A DNA stretch of 64,000 bases. It comes from Pseudomonadales bacterium. GTDB lineage: Bacteria > Pseudomonadota > Gammaproteobacteria > Pseudomonadales > Azotimanducaceae. Location of the stretch: contig JAHRVQ010000058.1 in the NCBI GenBank assembly GCA_019090615.1, positions 1-64,000 on the forward strand. The letters are read 5' to 3'. Under the pieces are notes generated by a model that was not told the DNA's origin, searched no databases, and saw only the letters and a program-made list of their open reading frames with translations. Positions 25,289-34,914 of this stretch are shown here, one piece after another; position 1 is the stretch's first letter; each line of letters starts with the position of its first letter. Both the position numbers and the translations under genes were made by a program.

Positions 25289-25881
25289 ATGTAAAACCTA
25301 TGTTGGCTGACTGGGAAATACCGCGGGTAGCTGATATGCAAACTCTTGAGCGGCGTTCTCTGGTTGAATTGCCAATACCGGGCAGCGTTGGCAGTGTGTT
25401 TCAGGATATGAACAGTTTACCAATGCAGCTTATGATTAGTGGCAGCCTGTATGGCAGTGAGACCAGTAATGAATTTCTCGAACAGGTGAGAAGCCAATAC
25501 CAGGCTGGCGCAGCGGTAACCTTTGTGAGTGATATTGTCACCGGTACAGAGCTGCAATACGTTGTGATTGAAACCATGGGTTTTAAAATCAGCGCCAAAG
25601 GCCCAGATCAACTGGATTATTTTTTGTTGTTGAAAGAAAGCCCGCCGCCACCACCGCCGTCCGCCAGCGGTTTTCTTGATGGCCTGGATACAAGCTTGCT
25701 CGATCAGGCAGGTGCCCTGGTGGATGCAGAGGGCGGTGCCCTGGATGCGTTGGATGCGCTGGCAAATATCCCTGATTTTGGTGACCCAGGTGGACCATTA
25801 ACAGCTACCCTGGATGATGTGACGGCTGTGCTAGGTGATTTGAGTGATATTGCTTCGTCTTTAGGTGATTTGTTCGATTGA
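25285..25881 (+). CDS. Baseplate hub-type protein, gpN/gp53-like N-domain (tail gene 6)
   Basis: 198 residues, overlapping the previous stop by GTGA. Residues 25-115 form the strand pattern of proteins that cap the tube end near the tape measure (IPGSVGSVFQDMNSLPMQLMISGSLYG, then FLEQVRSQYQAGAAVTFVSDI and ELQYVVIETMGFKISAKG, ending YFLLLKE). This resembles the N-terminal domain of the Mu gpN/'DNA circularisation' family. After a polyproline linker (PPPPPPSASG) the last 70 residues are acidic and Asp/Leu/Ala-rich. The assignment rests on pattern and neighbours and no motif is decisive. Confidence 0.5.
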   Translation: MNVKPMLADWEIPRVADMQTLERRSLVELPIPGSVGSVFQDMNSLPMQLMISGSLYGSETSNEFLEQVRSQYQAGAAVTFVSDIVTGTELQYVVIETMGFKISAKGPDQLDYFLLLKESPPPPPPSASGFLDGLDTSLLDQAGALVDAEGGALDALDALANIPDFGDPGGPLTATLDDVTAVLGDLSDIASSLGDLFD

Positions 25882-25967
25882 TATCAAAATAATTTAATTT
25901 TAGAGAAGCACATGAAAATAAATATACTGGCGGATAGTCAATCAGGTAGTTTGCGTCAAGGAGTGAT

Positions 25968-28900
25968 ATGAGTGGCCTGTTAGACATTGTTACCAGTGCG
26001 CTAGCGGATATCGACGTAGATGATATCGTTGGGGTAGAGGTTGCCAATCTCAACAATATTGCGGCAACCGTTGCCCAGCTAACAGAGGGTCAGCCACAGG
26101 CCTTAAATAGTTTCGTGCAGGCCATTGCAGAAACAAACCTGCCAACCTTTGACTTTGTAGATGAGCTGCTGGCGAAAGTGGTGCAGGTACGAGATATTAT
26201 ACCCACTGATATGGCCGATGTATTTACCCCCGTTAACGACGCCTTGGCCAGGCTGGATGGTGGCCTGGGGGAAGGTGTGACAGAGATTATTGCGCCCCTG
26301 GTTGATGCCTTTAAAGCCATTGAAGTACTTGTTCATACCGATTTTAATTTTTCTCCAACGTTGCCTTCAGCTGGCGGTGGCGCAGAGCTTGCCAGTAAAA
26401 TCAGCCTGGTATCCAGTAATGCCAATACTCAGATTAACCCCGCCAGACTGCAAACCTTTGGCAATGTAATAGACCAGTTACCTGCCGACCCAAGGGTTGG
26501 CAATTTACTGCGATGGTTCAATGAATCAGTGACTTTGGGGCGTACTGGGGTAATGGCTGAGGCCATACGTTCGATTCCTTATCTGGATGATATTCGTACT
26601 CCGGTGCAGACGTTGCTTGCCTGGCAGTCCATGACGGTTGGCGATTTGCAGGACCAGCTAGTCAATACGCTTGAGACACTTGCTCAGGCTATCGCCAATC
26701 AGACTAATAACTGGCTTGCTGGTCAACTGCAGGAATTGATCGCGATTATGCATCGCATCGATCTGGTTGAGCTGCGTGAGCTGGTGTTGGCAATTCAGGC
26801 CAGGCTTGATGAACTAAAAACTCTGATTGATACGCAGACTTTAACGGAACAATTGCTTGCCGATATGGAAGCAGCTGTAAATGCGTTAATCGTTAGGCGG
26901 GATGCACTGATACAGGTGTTTTATGATGATATTAAAGAGGATTTGGAAAATCAGCTAAAAAAAGTCGCGATAATTCCCCAGTTGCTGGACGAGAATATGT
27001 CGGCATTGCTGCTGCTGTTACAGCCGCCTGCCGCACTAACCAGTCCTGCGGAGTCGTCAAATTTTCCGCCTTCTATGCCTGCGGCTACTGCTTTTGATGG
27101 TCTGGAAGGGTTCCTGGACCAATATACCGAAGTGTTTGAAAACTTAATGGCGGCACTGGATGTAAGTGTGATAACAGCGGCCTTTGAACAACCTGCAGAG
27201 CTTATTGATAGTGCCGTCGTAGAGGTTGATGAAGCCATTACCCTGGTGACGCTGGAACTAGTGGGCCGGCTTACGCAGGTTGAAGGGCTGATTGCATCCG
27301 TGGATCTGGCCAATATTGTGAGCGTAGCTGAACAGGCCATCGAAACTTATATTAGTGGAATCGTGGATACGCTGAATGCAACATTTGCGCCTGTGCGGGC
27401 CCAAATATTAGCCATTACGCAACAGATATCGACGTTGGTGAACACTTTTGATCCGGCCAGTGTAATTGCCAGTATACAAGCCGGCATAGATTCTCTGGTA
27501 GCGGCGCTGGCGGCGCCAGAAATTAGCAACGCTTTGTTGGTGGTAGAAAAGCTGAAATCAATTGCCAATCGTCTGGCTGCAATCTCATTCACGCCAGTGA
27601 CTGATGAAGTTGTTGGCAGCATTGATGAGATGAGTAAAGCCGTACTGGGCCTTGGTAATAATCTTCAGGAACCGTTATCTGGTTTGCTGAAAGGTGCATT
27701 AGATGTCCTGCCGGATGATCTTCATCCTGCCACTGATCCGTTAGTGGCAGGGCTTGGGGCGCTGGTGGATGCTGGGCCAATCAGTTTACTTGAAGAGATA
27801 AAACCCGTACCGCAGATGATTGTGGATGCGATTAACCAATTTAACCCTGCTGAACTTGTGGGTGATAGCCTGTCGGCACCCTTTCAGGCACTATTAACGG
27901 CGCTAGAATCTATTGAGCCGGATCTATTGTTAGACCCCATTATTGAAGAAATTGAGGCCTTAAAAAGTCGCCTGCAGGCCAGCGCGAAGCCCGGTCAATT
28001 ACTTGATCCATTGATTACTGTACATGAGCAGATTCTAACGGATTTAGAAGGTTTTAATCCGTTAGAAATTATTGAGCCGATTAATGAGGCCCTGAAGGGC
28101 GCGACCGAAAAAATTGCTGCGTCCATACCCATCGCTGGTGTATTTTCTGAAATCGAACAGGTGATTGCTGATATACAAAGAATCCTCGGTGTTGATGGGG
28201 TAGCCGATAGTATTATCGCTCTGGTAGAAAAAATACGCGATTATCTTAGGCCCTTTGTAGAAGCCACTGAATCAATATCGGATGAAATACAAAGCTGGTT
28301 AAGTGATGCACTGGCGGTGGTTGAGGGTATCGATATTGATACCCTGCAAACTGGGTTTATGGCATTGTCAGATGCGATCGATGAAACTCAGGCAAGTGCG
28401 CTGCAGGCCGTTTATGATACCGCAGTAGAGCCGCTTAATGAGGCGCTTAGCACGACACTTCAGCCAGGCGCGTTAATGACTGCGTTAGTCAAATCGCATA
28501 CTGACTGTAAATCTTCATCGCAGGCGATGTCTGACTCTCTTCAGAAGGATCGAGTTGAAACCTTATTGTTGCGGCTTAATCCAACTTTGCCTGATTTTGC
28601 CGCAGTGTTTACAGCTTACGGTCGGATTATAACCACGGTTGCCGATACGCAATCATCATTACAGTCAACACTTGTCCTCTGGGATGATACCTATCACCAG
28701 TTCGATGGCATATTAGCTTCTTATCGTGAAGTGCCGACAACGCCGCAGGCGCTGAAGCAATGGTTGATCGATGCGCTGGATAGTCAGTTGATCCAGCCAC
28801 TACAAAGTCTATTTGAAAAGTTTGCTCCGACAGCGCAATTGCTGGATGCGTTTATCGCTCCGCTGGTAGAATTAATTAATCAGTTGCGTGACACGGTTGA

Positions 28901-29390
28901 GCGCATCATAGCTGCGCCTGCAGCATTGGTTGCGGTGGGTGAATCTTTGCAGCAAATTCTTGAGAGGTTGCAGGCGATTAATCTGGATTTTATTACCGGC
29001 AGCATACTTGATGTTTATAACGCGGTGAAAACACAGTTTCGTGGGCTTAATCCCAGGGGATTAAAAACCGCACTTGATGACGCATTTAATGAACTATTGG
29101 AAACGATTAGCGTTGACCAGATTATTCCTGTTGATGCGTTGGAGCAGGTAGACGATGACATAGACACCGCCCTGGAAGGATTGCGTGTACTTGATCCGCA
29201 GATACTGATAATCGAGGTGATTCAGCCAGCCTATGAGGCCGCTTTGGCGCCTTTTCTGGCTGCGCTAGATTTAACGCCAACAATTGAAACATTGGTGGAT
29301 CGCCTGGGACCGATTCAGGCAGAATTGGCAGTAGAAATGGATCGTGTGAATGTAGCCTACCAGGGGTTTAAGCAATCGACACCAGTCTAG
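25968..29390 (+). CDS. Long helical protein, probable tape measure (tail gene 7)
   Basis: 1140 residues with AAGGAG 6 bases before the ATG. It is acidic and nearly all predicted helix. Recurrent units of 40-60 residues are broken by 'D/N-P' turns (PADPRVGNLL, FNPAELVGDSL, LDPLITVHEQILTDLEGFNPLEIIEPINEAL, LNPRGLKTALDDAFNELLETI). No transmembrane segment or enzyme motif is visible. In phage clusters the longest helical protein between chaperone and hub genes is normally the tape measure that sets tube length. By the usual 0.15 nm per residue it would give a tail of about 170 nm, an inference to be tested by microscopy. A helical scaffold or lipid-binding role cannot be excluded, because typical tape-measure hydrophobic segments are missing. 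Confidence 0.55.
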   Translation: MSGLLDIVTSALADIDVDDIVGVEVANLNNIAATVAQLTEGQPQALNSFVQAIAETNLPTFDFVDELLAKVVQVRDIIPTDMADVFTPVNDALARLDGGLGEGVTEIIAPLVDAFKAIEVLVHTDFNFSPTLPSAGGGAELASKISLVSSNANTQINPARLQTFGNVIDQLPADPRVGNLLRWFNESVTLGRTGVMAEAIRSIPYLDDIRTPVQTLLAWQSMTVGDLQDQLVNTLETLAQAIANQTNNWLAGQLQELIAIMHRIDLVELRELVLAIQARLDELKTLIDTQTLTEQLLADMEAAVNALIVRRDALIQVFYDDIKEDLENQLKKVAIIPQLLDENMSALLLLLQPPAALTSPAESSNFPPSMPAATAFDGLEGFLDQYTEVFENLMAALDVSVITAAFEQPAELIDSAVVEVDEAITLVTLELVGRLTQVEGLIASVDLANIVSVAEQAIETYISGIVDTLNATFAPVRAQILAITQQISTLVNTFDPASVIASIQAGIDSLVAALAAPEISNALLVVEKLKSIANRLAAISFTPVTDEVVGSIDEMSKAVLGLGNNLQEPLSGLLKGALDVLPDDLHPATDPLVAGLGALVDAGPISLLEEIKPVPQMIVDAINQFNPAELVGDSLSAPFQALLTALESIEPDLLLDPIIEEIEALKSRLQASAKPGQLLDPLITVHEQILTDLEGFNPLEIIEPINEALKGATEKIAASIPIAGVFSEIEQVIADIQRILGVDGVADSIIALVEKIRDYLRPFVEATESISDEIQSWLSDALAVVEGIDIDTLQTGFMALSDAIDETQASALQAVYDTAVEPLNEALSTTLQPGALMTALVKSHTDCKSSSQAMSDSLQKDRVETLLLRLNPTLPDFAAVFTAYGRIITTVADTQSSLQSTLVLWDDTYHQFDGILASYREVPTTPQALKQWLIDALDSQLIQPLQSLFEKFAPTAQLLDAFIAPLVELINQLRDTVERIIAAPAALVAVGESLQQILERLQAINLDFITGSILDVYNAVKTQFRGLNPRGLKTALDDAFNELLETISVDQIIPVDALEQVDDDIDTALEGLRVLDPQILIIEVIQPAYEAALAPFLAALDLTPTIETLVDRLGPIQAELAVEMDRVNVAYQGFKQSTPV

Positions 29391-29498
29391 CTGAGTGGTT
29401 AGCTGGCATATTACGACGAATCTGGCTAAAAATCAGGACGAAAAACCAGCATGAAAAAGCGACAAAAAAACAGGGTGAGAAGATAGGATGAAAAAATA

Positions 29499-32006
29499 AT
29501 GAGCCTGGCAGGACTGCTAATTCAGCCGCAACTGGCCGACAAGCTTGGTAATGCTGTCAGTGAAGATGCTGACGCTGCGCTCGGAAATGATCTGTTGGTG
29601 CTCATTCGACGACTAGTCACGGATACCCAAAAAAGTGCCGCGGTACTTGAGGCAATACAGATTGGTTTCGAACAATTTGCCGACCATCTTATTCAGAACG
29701 CCAGTAATTTCGATGACGGATTAAGGCAGTTTAACCGCCTGTTTGCGCCGCTGGTTGAGCAATTGCAATGCTTTAGCGACCCTGATGAGTCTGATCTCGG
29801 CGGTTTGCTAACTTTGTTGCTGGAGAAATTTGTCGCCCTGACGGATGTTATCAAAAGCATAAACATCAATCAGGTACGTGGCCTTGTGGATCAGATACTT
29901 GGCATATTGGTCAACCAGTTTGGGTTTTCATTAGCAACTATTGTGAATCAACTATGGACCTTGTTCGACACGATAATTATTGAACTTAAGGCTATTCCTG
30001 CTGGTACCGATGCAGAACAAAGAGCGCTGCGATTGTTGACCGCCAGTATGCTTGCCAGGATCAAACGGCAGCTTGAAGACCAGCTAGTGTTGCCTGATCT
30101 TGATAGTGAGGAAATATCCCAGGCGCTAATGGCTGTGTTACGTGAAGCGGGGTTAGAGGGTTGGATTCAGTACGCTAACAAAATTGCTGAAGCAATGCAG
30201 AATACATTTGCCGCGGCGGGTTCTATTGCTGATCTTATAAATATAGCTGAAGGCGGGGTTAGTGTTGGTGCTGCCGCAAGAGAGGCTGATTCGGCGGATA
30301 GCTATTGTTGGTATGCCAGTTGGTTATTGGCCACCCGTAAGCGATGCCCGTTGGAGGCGCTTGGCAACCTGTTTATATTGAATCCACCCGATGAGGTATG
30401 GGTCACTGCGGATAAGACTCAGGTGGTTTGGCGCACGGTGTTTGGTGATGACGTCTGCCTGTATGAAGGGGTTAACGTGAAATGGCACCAGGCGCCTATT
30501 TTTAACGAAGCGGCTGCTATTGATGGTGCGGCTGTGTTGAATGAATATGTATTATTTCCACATATTGGTGCTGAGACACTGGAGGCGCTGGCGCGGGCAA
30601 CCTATATTGTGGTCGAATTTGGCAAGACAATATTTAATACCATCGATGCCGATGAGCCAGGTGACCATGCGTCTGCGGTAACTCATTTGATATGGAATAC
30701 TTTTAATGCGGTTTTTGCCGGTATTGGTAATAAGCCGTTTAATGCTTACCTGACTTCGGCGTCTGGTATAGGCCAGGGGCATCAAGGCTGGATGAGTGCT
30801 ATTTTTCCGGTCCTTGGCACCCTGTTTCCAGCACTTGAAGGCCGTCATACCGAAGCCGATGAAGATGCAGCAGCGTTCTTTGCCATATTGTTAGCTGATG
30901 ATGTACTGGAGCGGGCGGGGCATCATTTGGTGCTAAGCACGGTAAGGGACCTTTTATTATCTACCTTAACACTGATCAATAATGCTGGTCAGGCGCAGGG
31001 TAACGATAACAGCCACCCAATCAATAAAGAATATACCGCTACCTGGGCAGCAGTGGGTGGTACCGTGGCAACCATTATCTATTTTAAGGCGATGTACAAT
31101 AAGGTTGAATATAGCCACCCTTTTAACGGTTTTTTAGGTAGTTTTGCAGGGGCCCTGGCCGGATTATGCGGCGGCCTAACAGGTACACTCATCGGCAGTG
31201 CTTTTGCCGGTATTAATATTAGTTTCAAAGACTTCCTGGTTGATATTGGTACTGAAACAGGTAAAGGGTTTTTCCTTTATTATCTAAACGCCTATAGCTG
31301 GATTGAGGGTGACACTGATTCGGGTAAATTTAATGGTGAAAAGAATGAATTTGCTGGTTATCCAGAAAAATCAGATTCGCCGTATAAATTGCCCTTTGCG
31401 GCAGGTCAGACTAAACCCTGTGTGCAGGGTAATCAGGGTATGTGGAGCCACTTTGCTGCGGGTAATCAAATATATGCGGTGGATTTCGGTTTTGACCAGG
31501 CAGAGCTAATAGTAGCTTCTCGCTCAGGCACAGTAGTGGACTTTTCTGATCAGACTGCAAACGATACAGAAGGCCAATGGAATTATATTGTCATTCGCCA
31601 TGATGACCCTATGGAAGTGCCGGCAGTTCGGAGCAAACACGATAAATACCATGATGGTGGTGAATATATTACTTATGGTGTCTATGGTCATGGCCGAACC
31701 AACGGCGTGCGAGAAGTCTTTGCCGCCAGGAGCAGCAGTGTCGCCGTAGATAAAATTGTGGGGACCACAGTGTCCCAGGGCGAAGTCATTATGAAGGCGG
31801 GTAATACAGGCATTAGTTTTCATAATCATCTTCATTTTCAGGTGAAGACTAGACTTGAAGTCCACGAAACGGCGCTGCCGGGGGATAAAAGCGTAGGGAT
31901 TGATGAGCTTGAAGTAGATACAATCCCTTTTGTTTACCAGGATGTGGATGCTGACGGCGTTGTTAAATCGTTAACCTTCTATACCTCTAGTAACGGGGTG
32001 ACATGA
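29499..32006 (+). CDS. Tail-associated M23 peptidase with helical N-terminus (tail gene 8)
   Basis: 835 residues. Residues 1-260 are helical and resemble the style of gene 7. A hydrophobic, glycine-rich stretch at about 545-575 (GSFAGALAGLCGGLTGTLIG) could insert in a membrane. Residues about 630-800 are an M23 (LytM/lysostaphin) endopeptidase: His-651 and Asp-662 (SHFAAGNQIYAVDFG), His-731 (YGHG), and His-777/His-779 in the HNHLHFQ strand after GNTG. All zinc ligands and the catalytic His are therefore present. Such enzymes cut peptide cross-links in peptidoglycan. It sits right after the probable tape measure and overlaps the hub gene by ATGA. It probably opens the cell wall of the target, or releases/anchors the particle in the producer. 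Confidence 0.8.
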   Translation: MSLAGLLIQPQLADKLGNAVSEDADAALGNDLLVLIRRLVTDTQKSAAVLEAIQIGFEQFADHLIQNASNFDDGLRQFNRLFAPLVEQLQCFSDPDESDLGGLLTLLLEKFVALTDVIKSININQVRGLVDQILGILVNQFGFSLATIVNQLWTLFDTIIIELKAIPAGTDAEQRALRLLTASMLARIKRQLEDQLVLPDLDSEEISQALMAVLREAGLEGWIQYANKIAEAMQNTFAAAGSIADLINIAEGGVSVGAAAREADSADSYCWYASWLLATRKRCPLEALGNLFILNPPDEVWVTADKTQVVWRTVFGDDVCLYEGVNVKWHQAPIFNEAAAIDGAAVLNEYVLFPHIGAETLEALARATYIVVEFGKTIFNTIDADEPGDHASAVTHLIWNTFNAVFAGIGNKPFNAYLTSASGIGQGHQGWMSAIFPVLGTLFPALEGRHTEADEDAAAFFAILLADDVLERAGHHLVLSTVRDLLLSTLTLINNAGQAQGNDNSHPINKEYTATWAAVGGTVATIIYFKAMYNKVEYSHPFNGFLGSFAGALAGLCGGLTGTLIGSAFAGINISFKDFLVDIGTETGKGFFLYYLNAYSWIEGDTDSGKFNGEKNEFAGYPEKSDSPYKLPFAAGQTKPCVQGNQGMWSHFAAGNQIYAVDFGFDQAELIVASRSGTVVDFSDQTANDTEGQWNYIVIRHDDPMEVPAVRSKHDKYHDGGEYITYGVYGHGRTNGVREVFAARSSSVAVDKIVGTTVSQGEVIMKAGNTGISFHNHLHFQVKTRLEVHETALPGDKSVGIDELEVDTIPFVYQDVDADGVVKSLTFYTSSNGVT

Positions 32007-33190
32007 TGGATTTACCTTTATCTGGTGGTATCAATGCTAGCCTAAATGCTGATCCGGCAACGCGCCGGCCTGGTATGCAGGTTAGCTTTGCGGCAGTTAA
32101 TAGTGCGGCTGGTGGGCTGGCCGATGTAGCGGCTAATGTGGCGGCGGCAGTTGGGCTTGGTCCTGGATCGACTATTGACCCGTGGCAACGCAGCCTTATG
32201 CACATTACTAGCCAGTCATTTCTCGCGCCACGGGTCGATCAGGCGACTATTACCCTGGCGGACGATGGTCAATCGCCCCCAGTCAATGTGGGCGATAGCG
32301 GAGAATTACAGTTGGGCTATGAGGATGATCAATTGTATGCGGTGTTTAAGGGCAATATTATTGGTATAAAACGTGGCATAGATGGCAAGGCAACTGTCAA
32401 GGTTGGCAATGCTGCCCATACTTTGTCGCAACAGCGAATCAATCAAAGTTTTGAACAACTTTCTGCTGGCGAAATTATTAAGACGCTAGCTGGGTCGGTC
32501 GATGTTGAAACTGATACTGTTGAAAGTGGCATAGACTTGCCTTTTTATGTGCTCGACGACGGCAGGAGCCTTTATCAACATATTGCATTGTTGGCAGAAA
32601 AAAGTGGCTATATCGCCTTTGTAAACCAGGCCAACAAGCTAAATTTTATGCCTATGGTTGCTGCTGGCATAACAAAATCCTTCACCTATGGTGTGGACCT
32701 GATTCAGGTTAGAGTGGTTAATACCGCTACCAGGATTGACTCAGTGACTATGGTAGGTGCGGGTGCAGCGGGAAGCCAGGGTGCCGAAACCTGGAGTTGG
32801 CTGGTTAAAGATCCGCAATCAATCTCGGCCACAGCGGGTGACCTGAGTGATGCCAATAGTAAGTCAAGACTAGTTTCTGATCCTGTTCTACGCAGTGTTG
32901 ACGCTGTACAACAGGCGGCAGTTGGCAAGTTGTTGTTTGCCAACCAGCAGTGTACTAAGGCGAAATTAACAGTGGTTGGGGCAGCAGACGTCAATGCCGG
33001 CAGTCGTATTGAAATTGCAGCTGCGCCACAGGTGGCATGTAACGGCGCGGCGATTGTTGAATCGGCACAGCATCATTATAGTAAGTTACAGGGTTTTATC
33101 ACTGAACTGGTGGTAATGATGGAAACTGCAGGCAGCTTAGATAGCCTGTCAGCGGCTGGTGCGAAGGCCGGTCTAGCGGGGCTGTTATGA
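32003..33190 (+). CDS. Baseplate hub protein, gpD/gp27-like (tail gene 9)
   Basis: 395 residues, ATGA overlap with the peptidase gene. The N-terminal hub strands (ATITLADDGQSPPVNVGDSGELQLGYEDDQLYAVFKGNIIGIKRGIDGKATVKVGNAAHTLSQQRINQSFEQLSAGEIIKTLAGS) match the late-control-D pattern, in which a barrel is followed by a helix reading A-G-E-I-I-K-x-L. Later DLPFYVLDDGRSLYQHIALLAEKSGYIAFV corresponds to the conserved 'Y.L......L..LA...GY......' strand of gpD/VgrG proteins. It forms a trimeric ring joining tube and spike. The spike domain is on a separate gene, as in P2 and Mu, not fused as in VgrG or Afp8. Confidence 0.85.
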   Translation: MMDLPLSGGINASLNADPATRRPGMQVSFAAVNSAAGGLADVAANVAAAVGLGPGSTIDPWQRSLMHITSQSFLAPRVDQATITLADDGQSPPVNVGDSGELQLGYEDDQLYAVFKGNIIGIKRGIDGKATVKVGNAAHTLSQQRINQSFEQLSAGEIIKTLAGSVDVETDTVESGIDLPFYVLDDGRSLYQHIALLAEKSGYIAFVNQANKLNFMPMVAAGITKSFTYGVDLIQVRVVNTATRIDSVTMVGAGAAGSQGAETWSWLVKDPQSISATAGDLSDANSKSRLVSDPVLRSVDAVQQAAVGKLLFANQQCTKAKLTVVGAADVNAGSRIEIAAAPQVACNGAAIVESAQHHYSKLQGFITELVVMMETAGSLDSLSAAGAKAGLAGLL

Positions 33191-33816
33191 GTGCTGATCT
33201 ACTGGAGACTATTCGTAGCATCGTCCAACAGGAGATCAAACAATTAAGACTGGGTGAGCTGGCGGTGGTACAGGCACAGCATTCGCATGAAACTGATTCG
33301 GACAAGGATAATTATAGCTGTACGATAGTCCTGCGGGATTCAGCCATTGTGTTAAAACAGGTGCCAGTAGCCACGGGTCGGTTAGGCCAGGTTGCTATCC
33401 CAGATGTTGGTGACCTGGTGTTGGTACAATTTCTGCGTGGTGATATCAATGCGCCAATTATAGTTGCCAGTCTGTATAACGATGAAGATCGACCGCCATT
33501 GAATTTGGCGGGTCAGGCCATTTTGCAGTTGCCAAAAACGGCTGTAGTGGGTGAAGGCATACATATCGCTGCGACCAGTGTTGAGGAGAACTCTCTGTTA
33601 ATTAATATCTGTGGCAAAACCGTGGTTAAAATACAGGATGACGATCCGGCAGTTGAAATTAGTGTTGGTGATGGTCAGGGAGTGATCCAGATTGATCAGG
33701 ACGGCGCGGTAAATATAGTCAGTCAATCGGCCGTGAGTATTAAAAGTGATGCGGACATGGATATTGAAGCGGGTGGTGCACTTAATCTAAAAGGTAGCGT
33801 GGTTAATATCAATTAA
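33187..33816 (+). CDS. Baseplate spike protein, gpV/gp45-like (tail gene 10)
   Basis: 209 residues, ATGA overlap with the hub gene. N-terminal helix, then an OB fold of the spike type (GRLGQVAIPDVGDLVLVQFLRGDINAPIIVASLYNDEDRPP), in which 'P..GD.VLV.F..GD...P.V.G.LYN....PP' is the conserved signature. The C-terminus is a repetitive beta-helix needle (AVSIKSDADMDIEAGGALNLKGSVVNIN). It would trimerise and carry the PAAR tip, whose gene comes next. Confidence 0.9.
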   Translation: MSADLLETIRSIVQQEIKQLRLGELAVVQAQHSHETDSDKDNYSCTIVLRDSAIVLKQVPVATGRLGQVAIPDVGDLVLVQFLRGDINAPIIVASLYNDEDRPPLNLAGQAILQLPKTAVVGEGIHIAATSVEENSLLINICGKTVVKIQDDDPAVEISVGDGQGVIQIDQDGAVNIVSQSAVSIKSDADMDIEAGGALNLKGSVVNIN

Positions 33817-33864
33817 TGGTTGCCAGAGGAGAACAGCAATGGGAGAAAGAAGTAGGAGAAAGTA

Positions 33865-34257
33865 ATGGGACAGCCAGCAGCTAAAAAAGGCGATCAGGTT
33901 ATTGCCACGGATACTCATATAGTGATGATACCGTCTCCGGGTGGGCCTGTACCTACACCCTTGCCGCATCCCTTTGTTGGCCAGATAGATGACGCGCTGA
34001 GTGAAGATGTGAATATTGGTGGCCAACCGGCTGCCACTGTGGACAGCAAGGCGAGCAATATACCGTCTCATGTTCCTCAGGGTGGGCCGTTTCAGACGCC
34101 GCCTGCCAACAAAGGGCAAATTAGTATGGGTAGTACGAGTGTTTTTATTAACGGCAAAGGTGCTGCAAGAAATGGCGATCCAGCAATGACCTGTAATGAT
34201 CCCGCTGATTTAGCGGTGGGTACAGTGTTGGCCGTGGGCACGGTGAACATTGGTTGA
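33865..34257 (+). CDS. PAAR-domain spike tip protein (tail gene 11)
   Basis: 130 residues. PAAR-like repeats: AAKKGDQVIATDTHIV at the start, LPHPFVGQID in the middle, then NIGGQPAATVDSKASNIP, and FINGKGAARNGDPAMTCND with the His/Cys type metal-site region near the end. The protein is a single PAAR domain with no effector fused. It caps the beta-helical spike and sharpens the tip. Two AGGAGAAAG-like words precede the ATG, the nearer being the likely Shine-Dalgarno. This is a short tandem duplication like others in the window. Confidence 0.85.
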   Translation: MGQPAAKKGDQVIATDTHIVMIPSPGGPVPTPLPHPFVGQIDDALSEDVNIGGQPAATVDSKASNIPSHVPQGGPFQTPPANKGQISMGSTSVFINGKGAARNGDPAMTCNDPADLAVGTVLAVGTVNIG

Positions 34258-34343
34258 AAATAGATGGGCTTAAAATAGATGGGCAAAAAAAATTTAGCCC
34301 ATTAAAAAATTAGATAAAAAGTAGATAAAAAGTGGATAAAAAA
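34257..34343. repeat. two tandem repeat tracts between tail genes 11 and 12
   Basis: AAAATAGATGGGC is repeated at 34257 and 34272. Then TAGATAAAAAG occurs at 34311 and 34322, with a third diverged copy TGGATAAAAAA at 34333. TGGGC at 34280 also pairs with GCCCA at 34297 around an A/T-rich loop, so a weak hairpin lies inside the operon here. Confidence 0.85.
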
Positions 34344-34368
34344 GAGTAGGCAACGGAAGACAAAACAT

Positions 34369-34827
34369 ATGAATGCAGATCAGCATCTACTGACAGACAT
34401 AGCCCTTACCCTGGGTGATCACCGGATTCGGCCCGTGTATAGCGTGGCTGATGAGGAGAAACGGCTGCCTGCGGGCAGGGGCAGCATTAAAGATATTCCA
34501 ACCATTGGTGGCCGAGATAATCTGCGTCAGGCAGTCATGGCCAGGTTATTAACGCCAATGGGTGAACTTGCAAGCTTGGGCCATGCAGATTTTGGTTCAA
34601 GACTGCATGAACTGGTTGGTCGAGTAAACACCGAAACTACACGCAATCTAATGCGTTTATACATTATTGAGAGCCTTAAAAAAGAACCACGGGTCGAGAA
34701 GATTAGTTCTATTACAGTGTCAACTGTATTACGCCAGCCCGGTATGGTGTCTGTAGAGCTTGCAGTCTTACCCATTAAAAGCGCTGATGTAATTACCATC
34801 GGGCCTTTTTCTTTTAGCCTGATATGA
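34369..34827 (+). CDS. Baseplate wedge protein, gp25/gpW-like (tail gene 12)
   Basis: 152 residues. Central motif GRDNLRQAVMARLLTPMGELASLGHADFGSRLHELVG, followed by ETTRNLMRLYIIESLKKEPRVEKISSITV. This is the GPW/gp25 domain, in which 'R.L.TP.GE......GS.L..L' is diagnostic and the E-P-R helix follows. gp25 nucleates the wedge and starts sheath polymerisation. The N-terminus (about 45 residues) is longer than in phage gp25 proteins. Confidence 0.9.
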   Translation: MNADQHLLTDIALTLGDHRIRPVYSVADEEKRLPAGRGSIKDIPTIGGRDNLRQAVMARLLTPMGELASLGHADFGSRLHELVGRVNTETTRNLMRLYIIESLKKEPRVEKISSITVSTVLRQPGMVSVELAVLPIKSADVITIGPFSFSLI

Positions 34828-34914
34828 ATGAACTGCCAGGAGCGCATAGATCACCCGCCACACACCGAGTAAGCAGGGCCGATGCAATGAACAGGATATA
34901 CGGAGTATATAAAA

